A DNA stretch of 50,010 bases from JBBQWS01 sp038210415 (lineage in GTDB: Bacteria > Actinomycetota > Actinomycetes > Prado026), in the NCBI GenBank assembly GCA_038210415.1, contig JBBQWS010000020.1, forward strand, positions 1 to 50,010. Direction: 5' to 3'. A model generated the notes under the pieces. The model was not told where the DNA came from and did not search any database. It saw only the letters and a list, made by a program, of their open reading frames with translations. Every line of letters starts with the position of its first letter. Positions within the stretch are counted from its first letter, which is position 1. This document shows positions 16,843 to 26,409 of the stretch, piece by piece. The position numbers and the translations under genes are program-made.

Positions 16843-17630
16843 CCGGCGAGAAGGTCGCGTTCTGGATCGTCGCGCCCCTGGCGGTGCTCGGCGGGGTGAT
16901 GATGCTGGTCAGTCGCAAGGCGGTGCACAGCGCGCTCTGGATCGCCCTCACGATGTGCAACCTGGCGATCCTCTACATCATGCAGGGGGCGGTCTTCCTC
17001 GGCATCGTGCAGGTCGTCGTCTACACCGGCGCGGTCATGATGCTGTTCCTGTTCGTCCTGATGCTCGTCGGTGTCGACGCGTCCGACTCGCTGGTCGAGA
17101 CGCTGCGCGGCCAGCGGATCGCTGCGGTGGTGGCCGGTCTCGGATTCGGGGTCCTGCTGCTCGGGGCGATCGGGCGGGCCGAGCTCGGTGGCGCCATCGG
17201 GGTGGACGCGGTCAACGCGGCCGACGCGGGCAACGTGTCGGCGCTCGCGCGGCTGATCTTCACGCGTTACCTCTGGGCGTTCGAGATCACCTCAGCGCTG
17301 CTGATCACGGCGGCCGTGGGGGCGATGGTCCTCACGCAGCGTGAGCGCGTGTTCCGCCGCAAGACCCAGCGCGAGCTGTCCGAGGACCGCGTCCGCAGCG
17401 GGCTGCCGACACCGCTGGCCGCGCCCGGTGTCTACGCCCGCCACAACGCGGTCGACACCCCGGGCCTGCTGCCCGACGGGTCGCCTGCCGAGGGCACCGT
17501 CCCGACGGCGCTCGGCGACGTCCGACGGATCGTCCCGGCGCCATTGCTCACCGGCACCACAGGGGTCAGCGCCGACGCCGCGCGCCCCGCCCTGGCCCGC
17601 CCAGCCGACGAGCGGGGGGACCACGGATGA
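16839..17630 (+). CDS. nuoJ: NADH-quinone oxidoreductase subunit J
   Basis: This 263-residue membrane subunit has about five helices in its first 170 residues, including VQVVVYTGAVMMLFLFVLMLVG, the conserved helix that moves during coupling. The remaining 90 or so residues form a hydrophilic, Pro-rich cytoplasmic tail, as in other actinobacterial NuoJ proteins and unlike the short paralogue nuoJ2. The start overlaps nuoI and the stop overlaps nuoK. Confidence 0.93.
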   Translation: MTGEKVAFWIVAPLAVLGGVMMLVSRKAVHSALWIALTMCNLAILYIMQGAVFLGIVQVVVYTGAVMMLFLFVLMLVGVDASDSLVETLRGQRIAAVVAGLGFGVLLLGAIGRAELGGAIGVDAVNAADAGNVSALARLIFTRYLWAFEITSALLITAAVGAMVLTQRERVFRRKTQRELSEDRVRSGLPTPLAAPGVYARHNAVDTPGLLPDGSPAEGTVPTALGDVRRIVPAPLLTGTTGVSADAARPALARPADERGDHG

Positions 17631-17926
17631 GCCCCACCGCCTACCTCGTCGTAGCCTCGCTGCTGTTCACCCTCGGTGCCGCCGGGGTGCTCATCCGGCG
17701 CAACGCCATCGTCGTCTTCATGTGCGTCGAGCTGATGCTCAACGCCTGCAACCTCGCGTTCGTGTCCTTCTCCCGACTCAACGGCACGCTCGACGGTCAG
17801 GTCATGGCGTTCTTCGTCATGGTCGTCGCGGCGGCCGAGGTCGTGGTCGGGCTGGCCATCATCGTGAGCATCTTCCGGACCCGGCGCTCCGCCTCGGTCG
17901 ACGACGCCAACCTGCTCAAGTACTGA
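17627..17926 (+). CDS. nuoK: NADH-quinone oxidoreductase subunit K
   Basis: This 99-residue three-helix antiporter-like subunit keeps both buried glutamates of the proton path, in MCVELMLNACNLAF and VVAAAEVVVGLAI. Normal length. The ATG overlaps the nuoJ stop, and only 2 bases separate it from nuoL. Confidence 0.95.
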   Translation: MSPTAYLVVASLLFTLGAAGVLIRRNAIVVFMCVELMLNACNLAFVSFSRLNGTLDGQVMAFFVMVVAAAEVVVGLAIIVSIFRTRRSASVDDANLLKY

Positions 17927-17928
17927 CG

Positions 17929-19875
17929 ATGGGGACCGCTTCCGTGCTGATGTCCGAGACCGCGATGTCCGAGGCGGTGACCACCGCCACCGGTGCGTTC
18001 TCGCTGCTCTGGCTGGTGATCGCGCTGCCCTTGCTCGGGGCGCTGATCCTGCTGGCGGGCGGACGCCGCACCGACGCTTGGGGGCACCTTCTGGCCACCG
18101 CGCTGCCGGTCGGGGCGTTCCTGGTCGGCACAGTGCTGTTCCTCGGCCTGCTCGGCAAGCCTGCGGACGCCCGGTCGGTCGGCCAGCACCTGTTCGCCTG
18201 GATCCCGGTCGCCGGCTTCAAGGTCGACGCCGGGCTGCTGCTGGACCCGCTCTCGATCAGCTTCGTGCTGCTCATCACCGGGGTCGGGTCGTTGATCCAC
18301 ATCTACTCGATCGGCTACATGGAGCACGACGCCGACCGACGCCGCTTCTTCGGCTACCTCAACTTGTTCCTCGCGTCGATGCTCCTGCTCGTGCTGTCCG
18401 ACAGCTACCTCGCCCTCTACGTCGGGTGGGAGGGCGTCGGCCTCGCCTCGTACCTGCTGATCGGGTTCTGGAACCACAAGCCCGAGTACGCCACGGCGGC
18501 GAAGAAGGCGTTCGTCATGAACCGCGTCGGAGACTTCGGTCTGTCGATCGCGATCATGGTCATGTTCGCCACCTTCGGGACGGTGTCGATCGCCGGGGTC
18601 GCCGCGGGTGCCCCGGCGGCGAGCCGCGGGGCGCTCAACCTGATCGGTCTGCTCCTGCTGCTGGCCGCGTGCGGCAAGTCGGCCCAGGTGCCGTTGCAGG
18701 CCTGGCTCGGTGACGCGATGGCCGGTCCCACCCCGGTGTCGGCCCTGATCCACGCGGCCACCATGGTGACTGCAGGGGTCTACCTCGTCGCCCGGGCGCA
18801 CGCGGTGTTCGACCTCGCGCCGGGTGCGCAGACGGCCGTGGCCATCTTGGGGGCGGTCACGCTGCTCTTCGGAGCCGTCGTCGGGGCTGCGAAGGACGAC
18901 ATCAAGAAGTCGCTCGCCGGTTCGACGATGAGCCAGATCGGCTACATGGTGCTCGCGGTGGGGCTCGGGCCGATCGGCTACGCGTTCGCGATCGCCCACC
19001 TGCTGACTCACGGCTTCTTCAAGGCCAACCTCTTCCTCAGCGCCGGCTCGATCATGCACGGCATGGACGACGAGGTGAACATGCGCCGCTACGGCGGTCT
19101 GCGCAAGGCCATGCCGCTGACGTTCATCGCGTTCATCGCCGGATACCTCGCCATCTTGGGCATCCCCCCGTTCGCCGGGTTCTTCACCAAGGACAAGATC
19201 ATCGAGGCGGCGTTCGACAAGGGTGGCGCGGCCGGCTGGATCTACGGCCTGGCCGCCCTGTTCGGCGCGGCGCTGACCGCCTTCTACATGACCCGGATCG
19301 TGGCCATGACCTTCTTCGGCGAGAAGCGCTGGGCCGAGGAGACCAACCCGCACGAGTCGCCCCGGATCATGACGGTGCCGATCCTGATCCTGGCCTTCCT
19401 GTCGCTCGTCACCGGCGCGCTGCTCATCGTCGGCGGTCGCTTCAGCCGCTGGCTCGAGCCGGTCTTCGGTCCCGAGCCGGTGGTGACCCACACGATCAGC
19501 CCGGTGGTGCTGACCCTGGTCACCCTGCTCGCCGTGCTTGGCAGCGCCGCGCTGGCATTCCACCGGTACGCCCAGCAGGCGGTGCCCGCGACGGCCCCGG
19601 CCGGCTCGTTCATCACGGTCGCTGCGCGGCAGGACCTCTACGGCGACGTCGTCAACGAGGCCGTGGTCATGAGGCCGGGCCAGTACCTCACCCGGTTCCT
19701 GGTGTTCTTCGACAACCGGGCGGTCGACGGGGCTGTCAACGGGTTCGCGGCGATGATCGGCGGGCTGTCCTCGCGCAGCCGCCGGCTGCAGACCGGCTTC
19801 GCGCGCTCGTACGCCTTGTCCATGTTCGCTGGTGCGACCTTGCTCATCGTCGCCGTCGTGCTCGTGAGGATCTGA
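17929..19875 (+). CDS. nuoL: NADH-quinone oxidoreductase subunit L
   Basis: This 648-residue MrpA-type proton-pump subunit has about sixteen helices. Conserved blocks are LYVGWEGVGLASYLLIGFW with the helix 5 glutamate, KSAQVPLQAWLGDAMAGPTPVSALIHAATMVTAGV with the pump lysine and histidine, KKSLAGSTMSQIGYMVLAVG, and FFTKDKI. The C terminus contains the lateral helix region. The ATG at 17929 is 2 bases after nuoK; ATG 17950 is an alternative, and neither has a strong ribosome binding site. Confidence 0.95.
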   Translation: MGTASVLMSETAMSEAVTTATGAFSLLWLVIALPLLGALILLAGGRRTDAWGHLLATALPVGAFLVGTVLFLGLLGKPADARSVGQHLFAWIPVAGFKVDAGLLLDPLSISFVLLITGVGSLIHIYSIGYMEHDADRRRFFGYLNLFLASMLLLVLSDSYLALYVGWEGVGLASYLLIGFWNHKPEYATAAKKAFVMNRVGDFGLSIAIMVMFATFGTVSIAGVAAGAPAASRGALNLIGLLLLLAACGKSAQVPLQAWLGDAMAGPTPVSALIHAATMVTAGVYLVARAHAVFDLAPGAQTAVAILGAVTLLFGAVVGAAKDDIKKSLAGSTMSQIGYMVLAVGLGPIGYAFAIAHLLTHGFFKANLFLSAGSIMHGMDDEVNMRRYGGLRKAMPLTFIAFIAGYLAILGIPPFAGFFTKDKIIEAAFDKGGAAGWIYGLAALFGAALTAFYMTRIVAMTFFGEKRWAEETNPHESPRIMTVPILILAFLSLVTGALLIVGGRFSRWLEPVFGPEPVVTHTISPVVLTLVTLLAVLGSAALAFHRYAQQAVPATAPAGSFITVAARQDLYGDVVNEAVVMRPGQYLTRFLVFFDNRAVDGAVNGFAAMIGGLSSRSRRLQTGFARSYALSMFAGATLLIVAVVLVRI

Positions 19876-19876
19876 C

Positions 19877-21421
19877 GTGAGCTCCTACCCCTGGCTGACC
19901 ACCCTCGGCGTCGTGCCGCTCGTGGGGGCGGTCGTGATCGCAGCGTTGCCCAAGGGGCGCGACCTGTTGGCCAAGCAGCTCGCTCTCGCCTTCTCGGGCG
20001 TGGTGCTGGTGCTCGCGGTCGTGATGGCTGCCCAGTTCAAGTCGGGCGGCCCGACGTTCCAGTTCGTCGAGTCGCACCCCTGGATCTCCCGCTTCGGGAT
20101 CAGCTACGGGCTCGGCGTCGACGGCATCGCCCTGGTGTTGATCGCGATGGCGGCCATCCTGGTGCCGGTGGTGATCCTGGCCTCGTGGCACGAGGCCGAC
20201 GACGCCGGTCGCCCGGTCAAGCTCTACTTCGCGCTGATCCTGGTGCTCGAGACGTTGATGATCGGCGTCTTCGCAGCGACCGACCTGTTCTTGTTCTACG
20301 TCTTCTTCGAGGCCATGCTGATCCCGGTCTACTTCCTGATCGGGCAGTTCGGCGGCGCCCAGCGCTCGTACGCCGCGGTCAAGTTCTTGCTCTACAGCCT
20401 GTTCGGCGGGCTGCTCATGCTCGCGGCGCTGATCGGTCTGTACGTCGTGTCGGTGCGCCAGCTCGGCGACGGCACCTTCGCGTACGGCAAGCTGCTGGGC
20501 CTGACGATCGACCCGGGCACCCAGAAGGCGCTGTTCCTCGGCTTCTTCGTGGCGTTCGCGATCAAGGCGCCGCTCTGGCCGTTCCACACCTGGCTGCCGG
20601 ACGCCGCCGCCGAGTCGACTCCCGGCACCGCGGTCCTGCTCGTCGGCGTGCTCGACAAGGTGGGCACCTTCGGGATGATCCGGCTGTGCCTGCCGCTGTT
20701 TCCGGACGCGGCCAAGTACTTCACCCCGGTCATCCTGGTGATGGCCGTGATCGGCATCGTCTACGGCGCTCTGGTGGCGATCGGGCAGAGCGACATGATG
20801 CGGCTGGTCGCCTACACGTCGCTGTCTCACTTCGGATTCATCACGCTGGGCATCTTCGCGATGACGAGCCAGGGCCAGTCGGGCGCGACTCTCTACATGG
20901 TCAACCACGGCTTCTCGACCGCGGGGCTGTTCATTGTCGGCGGGTTCCTGGTCTCGCGTCGGGGCTCGCGCCTGATCGCCGACTACGGTGGCGTCCAGCG
21001 GGTTGCCCCGCTGCTCGCGGGCACGTTCCTCGTGATGGGGCTGGCCGGCCTGGCGCTGCCCGGCATGTCGAGCTTCGTGAGCGAGTTCCTGGTGCTGGTC
21101 GGTACGTACACCCGCTATCCGGTCCACGCGGTGATCGCGACGGTTGGCATCATCCTGGCGGCGCTGTACGTCCTGATCTGGTACCAGCGGGTGGCGACCG
21201 GACCCGCCGCAGAGAAGGTCAAGGGCTTCCGCGACCTCGGCGGGCGCGAGATGCTCGCCGTCGTTCCGCTGATGGTTCTGATCATCGGGCTGGGCTTCTT
21301 CCCGAAGCCGCTGCTCGACGTGATCAACCCGGCCGTGTCCTCGACCCTGACCCAGGTCGGGCAGACCGATCCGGCGCCCGCCGTGCCGGTCGCCGGCACC
21401 CTCGAAGGGACCGCGAAGTGA
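19877..21421 (+). CDS. nuoM: NADH-quinone oxidoreductase subunit M
   Basis: This 514-residue antiporter-like subunit has about fourteen helices. It carries FYVFFEAMLIPVYFLIGQFGG with the key glutamate, KAPLWPFHTWLPDAAAESTPGTAVLLVGVLDKVGTFG, and MRLVAYTSLSHFGFITLGI. The GTG at 19877 sits 1 base after the nuoL stop with GAGGA upstream. The stop overlaps the nuoN GTG (GTGA). Confidence 0.95.
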   Translation: MSSYPWLTTLGVVPLVGAVVIAALPKGRDLLAKQLALAFSGVVLVLAVVMAAQFKSGGPTFQFVESHPWISRFGISYGLGVDGIALVLIAMAAILVPVVILASWHEADDAGRPVKLYFALILVLETLMIGVFAATDLFLFYVFFEAMLIPVYFLIGQFGGAQRSYAAVKFLLYSLFGGLLMLAALIGLYVVSVRQLGDGTFAYGKLLGLTIDPGTQKALFLGFFVAFAIKAPLWPFHTWLPDAAAESTPGTAVLLVGVLDKVGTFGMIRLCLPLFPDAAKYFTPVILVMAVIGIVYGALVAIGQSDMMRLVAYTSLSHFGFITLGIFAMTSQGQSGATLYMVNHGFSTAGLFIVGGFLVSRRGSRLIADYGGVQRVAPLLAGTFLVMGLAGLALPGMSSFVSEFLVLVGTYTRYPVHAVIATVGIILAALYVLIWYQRVATGPAAEKVKGFRDLGGREMLAVVPLMVLIIGLGFFPKPLLDVINPAVSSTLTQVGQTDPAPAVPVAGTLEGTAK

Positions 21422-22980
21422 TCCCGCTCGCCCCGGCGCCGATCCAGACCCCGTCGTTCGAGTACGCCGCGCTGGCGCCGATGCTCGTCGTGTTCGGGGC
21501 CGCGCTGCTCGGCGTCCTGGTGGAGGCGTTCGTCGCCCGTCGCTACCGCCCGCCGCTGCAGCTCGCGATCACGTTCGCGGGCCTGCTGGGCGCCTTCGTC
21601 GCGGTCGTGGCGTTCGCGAGCAGGGGCACCAAGAGCCTGAGCCTGGTCATGGGAGGGGCGGTGGCGATCGACGGCCCGACCCTTTTCATCCAGGGCACCG
21701 TCCTGCTGCTGGCCGTCGGCGGGGTCTGCCTGATGGCCGAGCAGAAGCTCGACCCCGCGGGTGACGCCTTCGCCCCGATGGCCTCGGCGACCCCGGGAAG
21801 CTCCGAGGAGCGCCAGGCTACGGCTGCGGGCTGGCGACAGACCGAGATCTACCCGCTGACCCTGTTCGCCGTCGGCGGCATGATGCTGTTCCCGGCCTCA
21901 GCGGACCTGCTCACCATGTTCATCGCGCTCGAGGTCCTGTCGCTGCCGCTGTACCTGCTCTGCGGGCTCGCGCGCCGCAAGCGCCTGATCTCGCAGGAGG
22001 CTGCGCTCAAGTACTTCCTCCTCGGCGCGTTCTCGTCGGCGTTCTTCCTGTTCGGGATCGCCTTCCTCTACGGCTACTCGGGCTCGCTCTCGCTCGGCGC
22101 CCTCGCCACCGCCACCGGGGCCACGGTCGGTCGTGAGCCGCTGCTGCTGATCGGTATTGCGCTGATGGCAGTCGGCCTGCTCTTCAAGGTCGGCGCGGCG
22201 CCGTTCCATTCGTGGACCCCCGACGTCTACCAGGGCGCCCCCACGCCGGTCACGGGATTCATGGCCGCCGGCACCAAGATCGCGGCGTTCGGAGCCCTGC
22301 TCCGGGTGTTCTACGTCGGCTTCGGCGGCGTCCGGTGGGACTGGCGTCCGATGATGTGGGGCGTGGCGATCCTCACGATGATCGTCGGGTCGGTGCTGGC
22401 GCTGACGCAGACCGACATCAAGCGCCTGCTGGCGTACTCCTCGATCGCGCACGCCGGGTTCATCCTGGTCGGGGTGCTCGCGATCAGCCGCAACGGCCTG
22501 TCGAGCACGCTGTTCTACCTCGCGGCCTACGGCTTCACCACGATCGGTGCCTTCGCGGTGGTGACCCTTGTCCGTGACTCGGCAGGGGAGGCGACGCACC
22601 TCTCGCAGTGGGCCGGCCTGGGCCGCCGGTCCCCGCTCATCGCGTCTGTCTTCGCGCTCTTCCTGCTGGCGCTTGCCGGTATCCCGCTCACCAGCGGGTT
22701 CACCGCGAAGTTCGATGTGTTCTCCGCGGCCGCCGAGGGCGGCGCCACCCCCCTGGTCATCGTCGGCGTGATCACGAGCGCGATCGCGGCGTTCTTCTAC
22801 TTCCGCATCATCGTGCTCATGTTCTTCTCCGAGCCGGCGATCGACGGTCCGACCGTGGCGGTGCCCAGCATCTTCACCAATGTGGCCATCACTGTCGGCG
22901 TCACCGTCACCGTGCTGCTCGGCGTCTACCCGCAGCCGTTGATCGACCTGGCCGACCGCGCCGCGGTCTTCATCAGGTAG
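21418..22980 (+). CDS. nuoN: NADH-quinone oxidoreductase subunit N
   Basis: This 520-residue third antiporter-like subunit completes the membrane arm. Motifs are FIALEVLSLPLYLLCGLARR, FKVGAAPFHSWTPDVYQGAPTPVTGFMAAGTKIAAF and IKRLLAYSSIAHAGFILVGV. The GTG at 21418 follows AAGGGA and overlaps the nuoM stop. The gene ends 5 bases before a polyprenyl synthase, which therefore appears to be part of the same operon. Confidence 0.95.
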   Translation: MIPLAPAPIQTPSFEYAALAPMLVVFGAALLGVLVEAFVARRYRPPLQLAITFAGLLGAFVAVVAFASRGTKSLSLVMGGAVAIDGPTLFIQGTVLLLAVGGVCLMAEQKLDPAGDAFAPMASATPGSSEERQATAAGWRQTEIYPLTLFAVGGMMLFPASADLLTMFIALEVLSLPLYLLCGLARRKRLISQEAALKYFLLGAFSSAFFLFGIAFLYGYSGSLSLGALATATGATVGREPLLLIGIALMAVGLLFKVGAAPFHSWTPDVYQGAPTPVTGFMAAGTKIAAFGALLRVFYVGFGGVRWDWRPMMWGVAILTMIVGSVLALTQTDIKRLLAYSSIAHAGFILVGVLAISRNGLSSTLFYLAAYGFTTIGAFAVVTLVRDSAGEATHLSQWAGLGRRSPLIASVFALFLLALAGIPLTSGFTAKFDVFSAAAEGGATPLVIVGVITSAIAAFFYFRIIVLMFFSEPAIDGPTVAVPSIFTNVAITVGVTVTVLLGVYPQPLIDLADRAAVFIR

Positions 22981-22985
22981 CCCCG

Positions 22986-23981
22986 ATGTCCACCCCCAAG
23001 TTCGCGCTGCCGGACCAGGACTCCGTCCTGGCCGCTCAGATGCTCGACGGCCTGGCCGCCGTCGAGAAGCTGCTCCAGGAGACGGTCGCCAGCGACGATC
23101 CGTTCGTCTCCGAGGTCGCCCGGCACCTCGTGGACGCCGGCGGCAAGCGGTTTCGGCCGATGCTGGTGCTCCTCGCCGCCCAGTTCGGTGATCCGAGCGC
23201 CGACGGGGTGGTCGCGTCCGCGGTCGTCGTCGAGCTCACGCACCTGGCGACGCTCTACCACGACGACGTCATGGACGAGGCTTTGCTGCGTCGGGGCGCC
23301 GACTCGGCCAACGCCCGTTGGGGCAACTCCGTGGCGATCCTCACCGGTGACTTCCTCTTCGCCCGGGCCTCCGACCTGCTGGCCGACCTGGGTCCCGAAG
23401 CGGTCCGGATCCAGGCCCGAACGTTCGAGCGGCTCGTTCGTGGCCAGATCCACGAGACGGTCGGCCCGGCCGAGGGCCAGGACCCGCTCGACCACTACCT
23501 GGGCGTCGTCGCCGACAAGACGGGGTCGCTCATCGCCACGTCTGGGCGCTTCGGCGGGATGCTGTCGGGGGCCAGGCAGGCGGACACGGACGTACTCACC
23601 CGGTTCGGCGAGCGGATCGGCGTCGCCTTCCAGCTCGCTGACGACCTGCTCGACATCGAGAGCGAGACCACCGAGTCGGGCAAGACGCCGGGCACTGACC
23701 TGCGCGAGGGCGTTCCCACGTTGCCGGCGCTGCACGCCCTACGGTCGGCCGAACCCGAGCACGCTCGACTTCGGTCACTGCTGTCCCGACCGTTGCCCGA
23801 CGACGCCGAGCATGCCGAGGCTCTCGAGCTGCTCCGGCTGCACCCGTCGATGACGGCCGCGAGGGCCGAGCTGCGCCGCTGGGCGGACGACGCCAGGGCC
23901 GAGCTAGCGCCGTTGGCCGACGGAGCCGCGAAGGATGCGCTGGTCAGCCTCTGCGACACGGTTATCACCCGGTCCGGCTGA
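22986..23981 (+). CDS. polyprenyl diphosphate synthase, probably for the menaquinone side chain
   Basis: This 331-residue trans-prenyltransferase condenses isopentenyl diphosphate onto an allylic primer. The first aspartate-rich motif is DDVMD (93-97) followed by LRRG, and the second is in FQLADDLLDIES. It also has the GGKRFRP motif at residues 52-58. The residue five before the first motif is alanine (A88), which fits a long-chain (C30 or longer) rather than short-chain product. Location directly behind nuoN and near the men genes suggests hepta- to nonaprenyl diphosphate for menaquinone; the exact chain length is not readable. The C terminus overlaps rarD on the other strand by 17 bases. 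Confidence 0.9.
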   Translation: MSTPKFALPDQDSVLAAQMLDGLAAVEKLLQETVASDDPFVSEVARHLVDAGGKRFRPMLVLLAAQFGDPSADGVVASAVVVELTHLATLYHDDVMDEALLRRGADSANARWGNSVAILTGDFLFARASDLLADLGPEAVRIQARTFERLVRGQIHETVGPAEGQDPLDHYLGVVADKTGSLIATSGRFGGMLSGARQADTDVLTRFGERIGVAFQLADDLLDIESETTESGKTPGTDLREGVPTLPALHALRSAEPEHARLRSLLSRPLPDDAEHAEALELLRLHPSMTAARAELRRWADDARAELAPLADGAAKDALVSLCDTVITRSG

Positions 23982-24879
23982 ACCCTGCCGCGGGGGAGTC
24001 CCGGCGGTTGCGCGACTGTTGCACCTGGTCGGCGCTGAAAACCAACAGTGCGCACCAAACCAGGCCGAAGCCTGCCCAGCGCACCGGGGGCATCGACTCG
24101 TGGAAGACGGTGAGGCCCAGCAGGAATTGCATGCACGGCGTGAGGTACTGCAACAGCCCCATCGTCGACAGCGGGATCAGCGGCGCAGCCGCGCCGAACA
24201 TGAGCAGCGGGATCGCCGTGACCACCCCCGACATCGCCAGCAGGAGCGACACCTTGACCGAGGCGTGGCCGAACGCCCCCGTGCCGCTGTGGTCGAGCAC
24301 CAGCAGCAGAGCCAGAGCCGGGACAACCAGTAGCGCCGTCTCGACCGCGAGGCTCTCGACCGCGGGCATGCCGACTTTCTTCTTGGCCAGGCCGTACGTG
24401 CCGAACGACAGCGCAAGGGCCAGACCGATCCACGGGGGCCGTCCGGTGCCGACGGTCAGGACGAGCACGGCCACGGCGGCCAGGCCAACGGCGACCCACT
24501 GTGCCCGGCGCAGCCGCTCGTGCAGGAGGACCACCGCCAGCAGCACGGTGACCAGCGGATTGATGAAGTAGCCCAGGGCCGAGTCGACCACGTGGCCCGA
24601 GTTGACCGCCCAGATGTACAGACCCCAGTTGATCGCGATCGCGACGGAAGCCACGACGAGCAGCGTCAGCCGCCGCCGGTCACCTCGGAGCAAACCGACC
24701 CAGGCCCACCGCCGGCGTACCAGCAGGAGCCCCGCGACGAACACGAGCGACCAGACGACCCGGTGCGACAGGATCTCCAGCGGTACGGCCGGCTTGAGCA
24801 GCGGCCAGTAGAGCGGGAACAGCCCCCAGGTGAGGTAGGCGCCGATGCCGAGCAGGATCCCCCGGCGGTCGTCAGTCAT
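23965..24879 (-). CDS. rarD: EamA family transporter RarD
   Basis: This 304-residue integral membrane protein has about ten helices arranged as two EamA repeats. It resembles RarD, a drug/metabolite-superfamily permease of uncertain substrate, with YLTWGLFPLYWPLLKP at the N terminus and INWGLYIWAVNSGHVVDSALGYFINPL. The ATG at 24879 overlaps the stop of the GNAT gene by 8 bases, so it is the last gene of the korA-korB-GNAT-rarD operon. It is convergent with the polyprenyl synthase and overlaps its end. Confidence 0.9.
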   Translation of the reverse strand: MTDDRRGILLGIGAYLTWGLFPLYWPLLKPAVPLEILSHRVVWSLVFVAGLLLVRRRWAWVGLLRGDRRRLTLLVVASVAIAINWGLYIWAVNSGHVVDSALGYFINPLVTVLLAVVLLHERLRRAQWVAVGLAAVAVLVLTVGTGRPPWIGLALALSFGTYGLAKKKVGMPAVESLAVETALLVVPALALLLVLDHSGTGAFGHASVKVSLLLAMSGVVTAIPLLMFGAAAPLIPLSTMGLLQYLTPCMQFLLGLTVFHESMPPVRWAGFGLVWCALLVFSADQVQQSRNRRDSPAAGFSRTG

Positions 24880-25348
24880 CTGCTGCTGCGCCGAGGATGG
24901 CTCGGCGGGTCGGGCGGTGGTCGATCTCCATCCAGCGACCTGGTACCTCGATCGAGGCGAAGCCGGCCGCCTCGTAGACCGCGTGCGCGTCGCGGGTGGC
25001 GAGCAGCAGTCGCAGGATCCCCCGCTCAGTCATCAGGTGCCGGACCAGTTCCGTCATCAACCAGCTGCCCAGGCCCCGCCCCCGGAAGCCAACGTCGACG
25101 AACACGTCGCAGATCCACGCGAACGTCGCACCGTCGGTGACGACGCGGGCCACCGCGACCTGTTGCCCGCTCGCAGCCTCATAGACACCAGCGCTCTCGG
25201 AGCCGGCGAACGACCGTTCGATCACCTCGCGCTCGCGCCCGGCCGCCCAGTACGACTCGACGGCCAGCCAGTGGCTGATCCGGTCGAGGTCGAGCCGCGA
25301 GGAGTCGTACGAGAGCTCGAAGCCGGGCGGAGGCGCCGCGTCGGCCAC
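24872..25348 (-). CDS. GNAT family N-acetyltransferase
   Basis: This 158-residue single-domain GNAT has the acetyl-CoA phosphate-binding loop VGFRGRGLGSWLM (R/QxxGxG/A type) and the C-terminal VYEAAGF motif. The acceptor substrate cannot be predicted. The GTG at 25348 shares a base with the korB stop, and the end overlaps rarD, so it is translationally coupled to both. Confidence 0.88.
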   Translation of the reverse strand: MADAAPPPGFELSYDSSRLDLDRISHWLAVESYWAAGREREVIERSFAGSESAGVYEAASGQQVAVARVVTDGATFAWICDVFVDVGFRGRGLGSWLMTELVRHLMTERGILRLLLATRDAHAVYEAAGFASIEVPGRWMEIDHRPTRRAILGAAADD

Positions 25349-26409
25349 TACTCGATGGTCCAGGTGTCGTTTCCGGCCAGCAGCTTCGCGAGGTCGCCGC
25401 GACCGCGTTCGGCGACGGCCCGGTCGAGCTGGTCGCCCATCAGCTGGTCGTACGTCGGTCGCGTGACGTCGCGGAAGATCCCGATCGGGGTGTCGGCCAG
25501 AGTCTCCGCGTGCGAGAGCCGGGACAGCGCGAACGCGTACGTCGGGTTGTCGGCGTGCGCGTCGTGGACGACGAGGGCATCGATGCCTACCGAGGTGACG
25601 TCGACCACCTCGAGCGTACCGTCACCGTGCCGCACGACCCCTCGGGCGCCGTCTGCGCCGAACCGGATCGGCTGCCCGTGCTCGAGCCGGATGGTGACCT
25701 CGTCGCGGGTGGCGTTGTCCTTCATGGGGTCGAACGCGCCGTCGTTGAAGATGTTGCAGTTCTGGTAGATCTCGACCAGGGCGGTGCCCTCGTGCGCGGC
25801 GGCGGCCCGCAGCACCGAGGTGAGGTGCTGGCGGTCGGAGTCGAGGGTTCGCGCCACAAAGGTCGCCTCGGCGCCGAGTGCGACGGAGACCGGGTTGAAC
25901 GGGGTGTCCACCGACCCCATCGGCGTCGACTTGGTGATCTTGCCGACCTCCGACGTAGGGGAGTACTGCCCCTTGGTCAGCCCGTAGATGCGGTTGTTGA
26001 ACAGCAGGATCTTGAGGTTCACGTTGCGGCGCAGCGCATGGATGAGGTGGTTGCCGCCGATCGACAGCGCGTCGCCGTCGCCCGTGACGACCCACACCGA
26101 CAGGTCGCGCCGCGAGGTCGCCAGCCCGGTCGCGATGGCCGGGGCCCGCCCGTGGATGGAGTGCATGCCGTACGTGTCGAGGTAGTACGGGAACCGGGAC
26201 GAGCAGCCGATCCCGGAGATGAACACGATGTTCTCGCGGCGCAGCCCGAGCTCGGGCAGGAAGCCCTGGACCGCCGACAGGATCGCGTAGTCACCGCACC
26301 CCGGGCACCAGCGCACCTCCTGGTCGGAGGTGAACTCCTTCTTGGTCTGCGGCCCGTCAGCCTTGGGAATCAGGGCCAGCGAGCGGGCCTGGGCGAGTGC
26401 GTCAGCCAT
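25348..26409 (-). CDS. korB: 2-oxoacid:ferredoxin oxidoreductase subunit beta
   Basis: This 353-residue subunit binds thiamine diphosphate and a [4Fe-4S] cluster and, with KorA, decarboxylates a 2-oxoacid to its CoA thioester while reducing ferredoxin. Cluster ligands are C35 and C38 (WCPGCGDY), C69 (IGCSSR) and C218 (NCNIF). The ThDP/Mg site is VTGDGDALSIGGNH ... NNRIYGLTKGQYSPTS. The pattern fits the 2-oxoglutarate enzyme of aerobic actinobacteria; pyruvate is an alternative substrate. The ATG lies within the end of korA (8-base overlap). Confidence 0.92.
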   Translation of the reverse strand: MADALAQARSLALIPKADGPQTKKEFTSDQEVRWCPGCGDYAILSAVQGFLPELGLRRENIVFISGIGCSSRFPYYLDTYGMHSIHGRAPAIATGLATSRRDLSVWVVTGDGDALSIGGNHLIHALRRNVNLKILLFNNRIYGLTKGQYSPTSEVGKITKSTPMGSVDTPFNPVSVALGAEATFVARTLDSDRQHLTSVLRAAAAHEGTALVEIYQNCNIFNDGAFDPMKDNATRDEVTIRLEHGQPIRFGADGARGVVRHGDGTLEVVDVTSVGIDALVVHDAHADNPTYAFALSRLSHAETLADTPIGIFRDVTRPTYDQLMGDQLDRAVAERGRGDLAKLLAGNDTWTIE

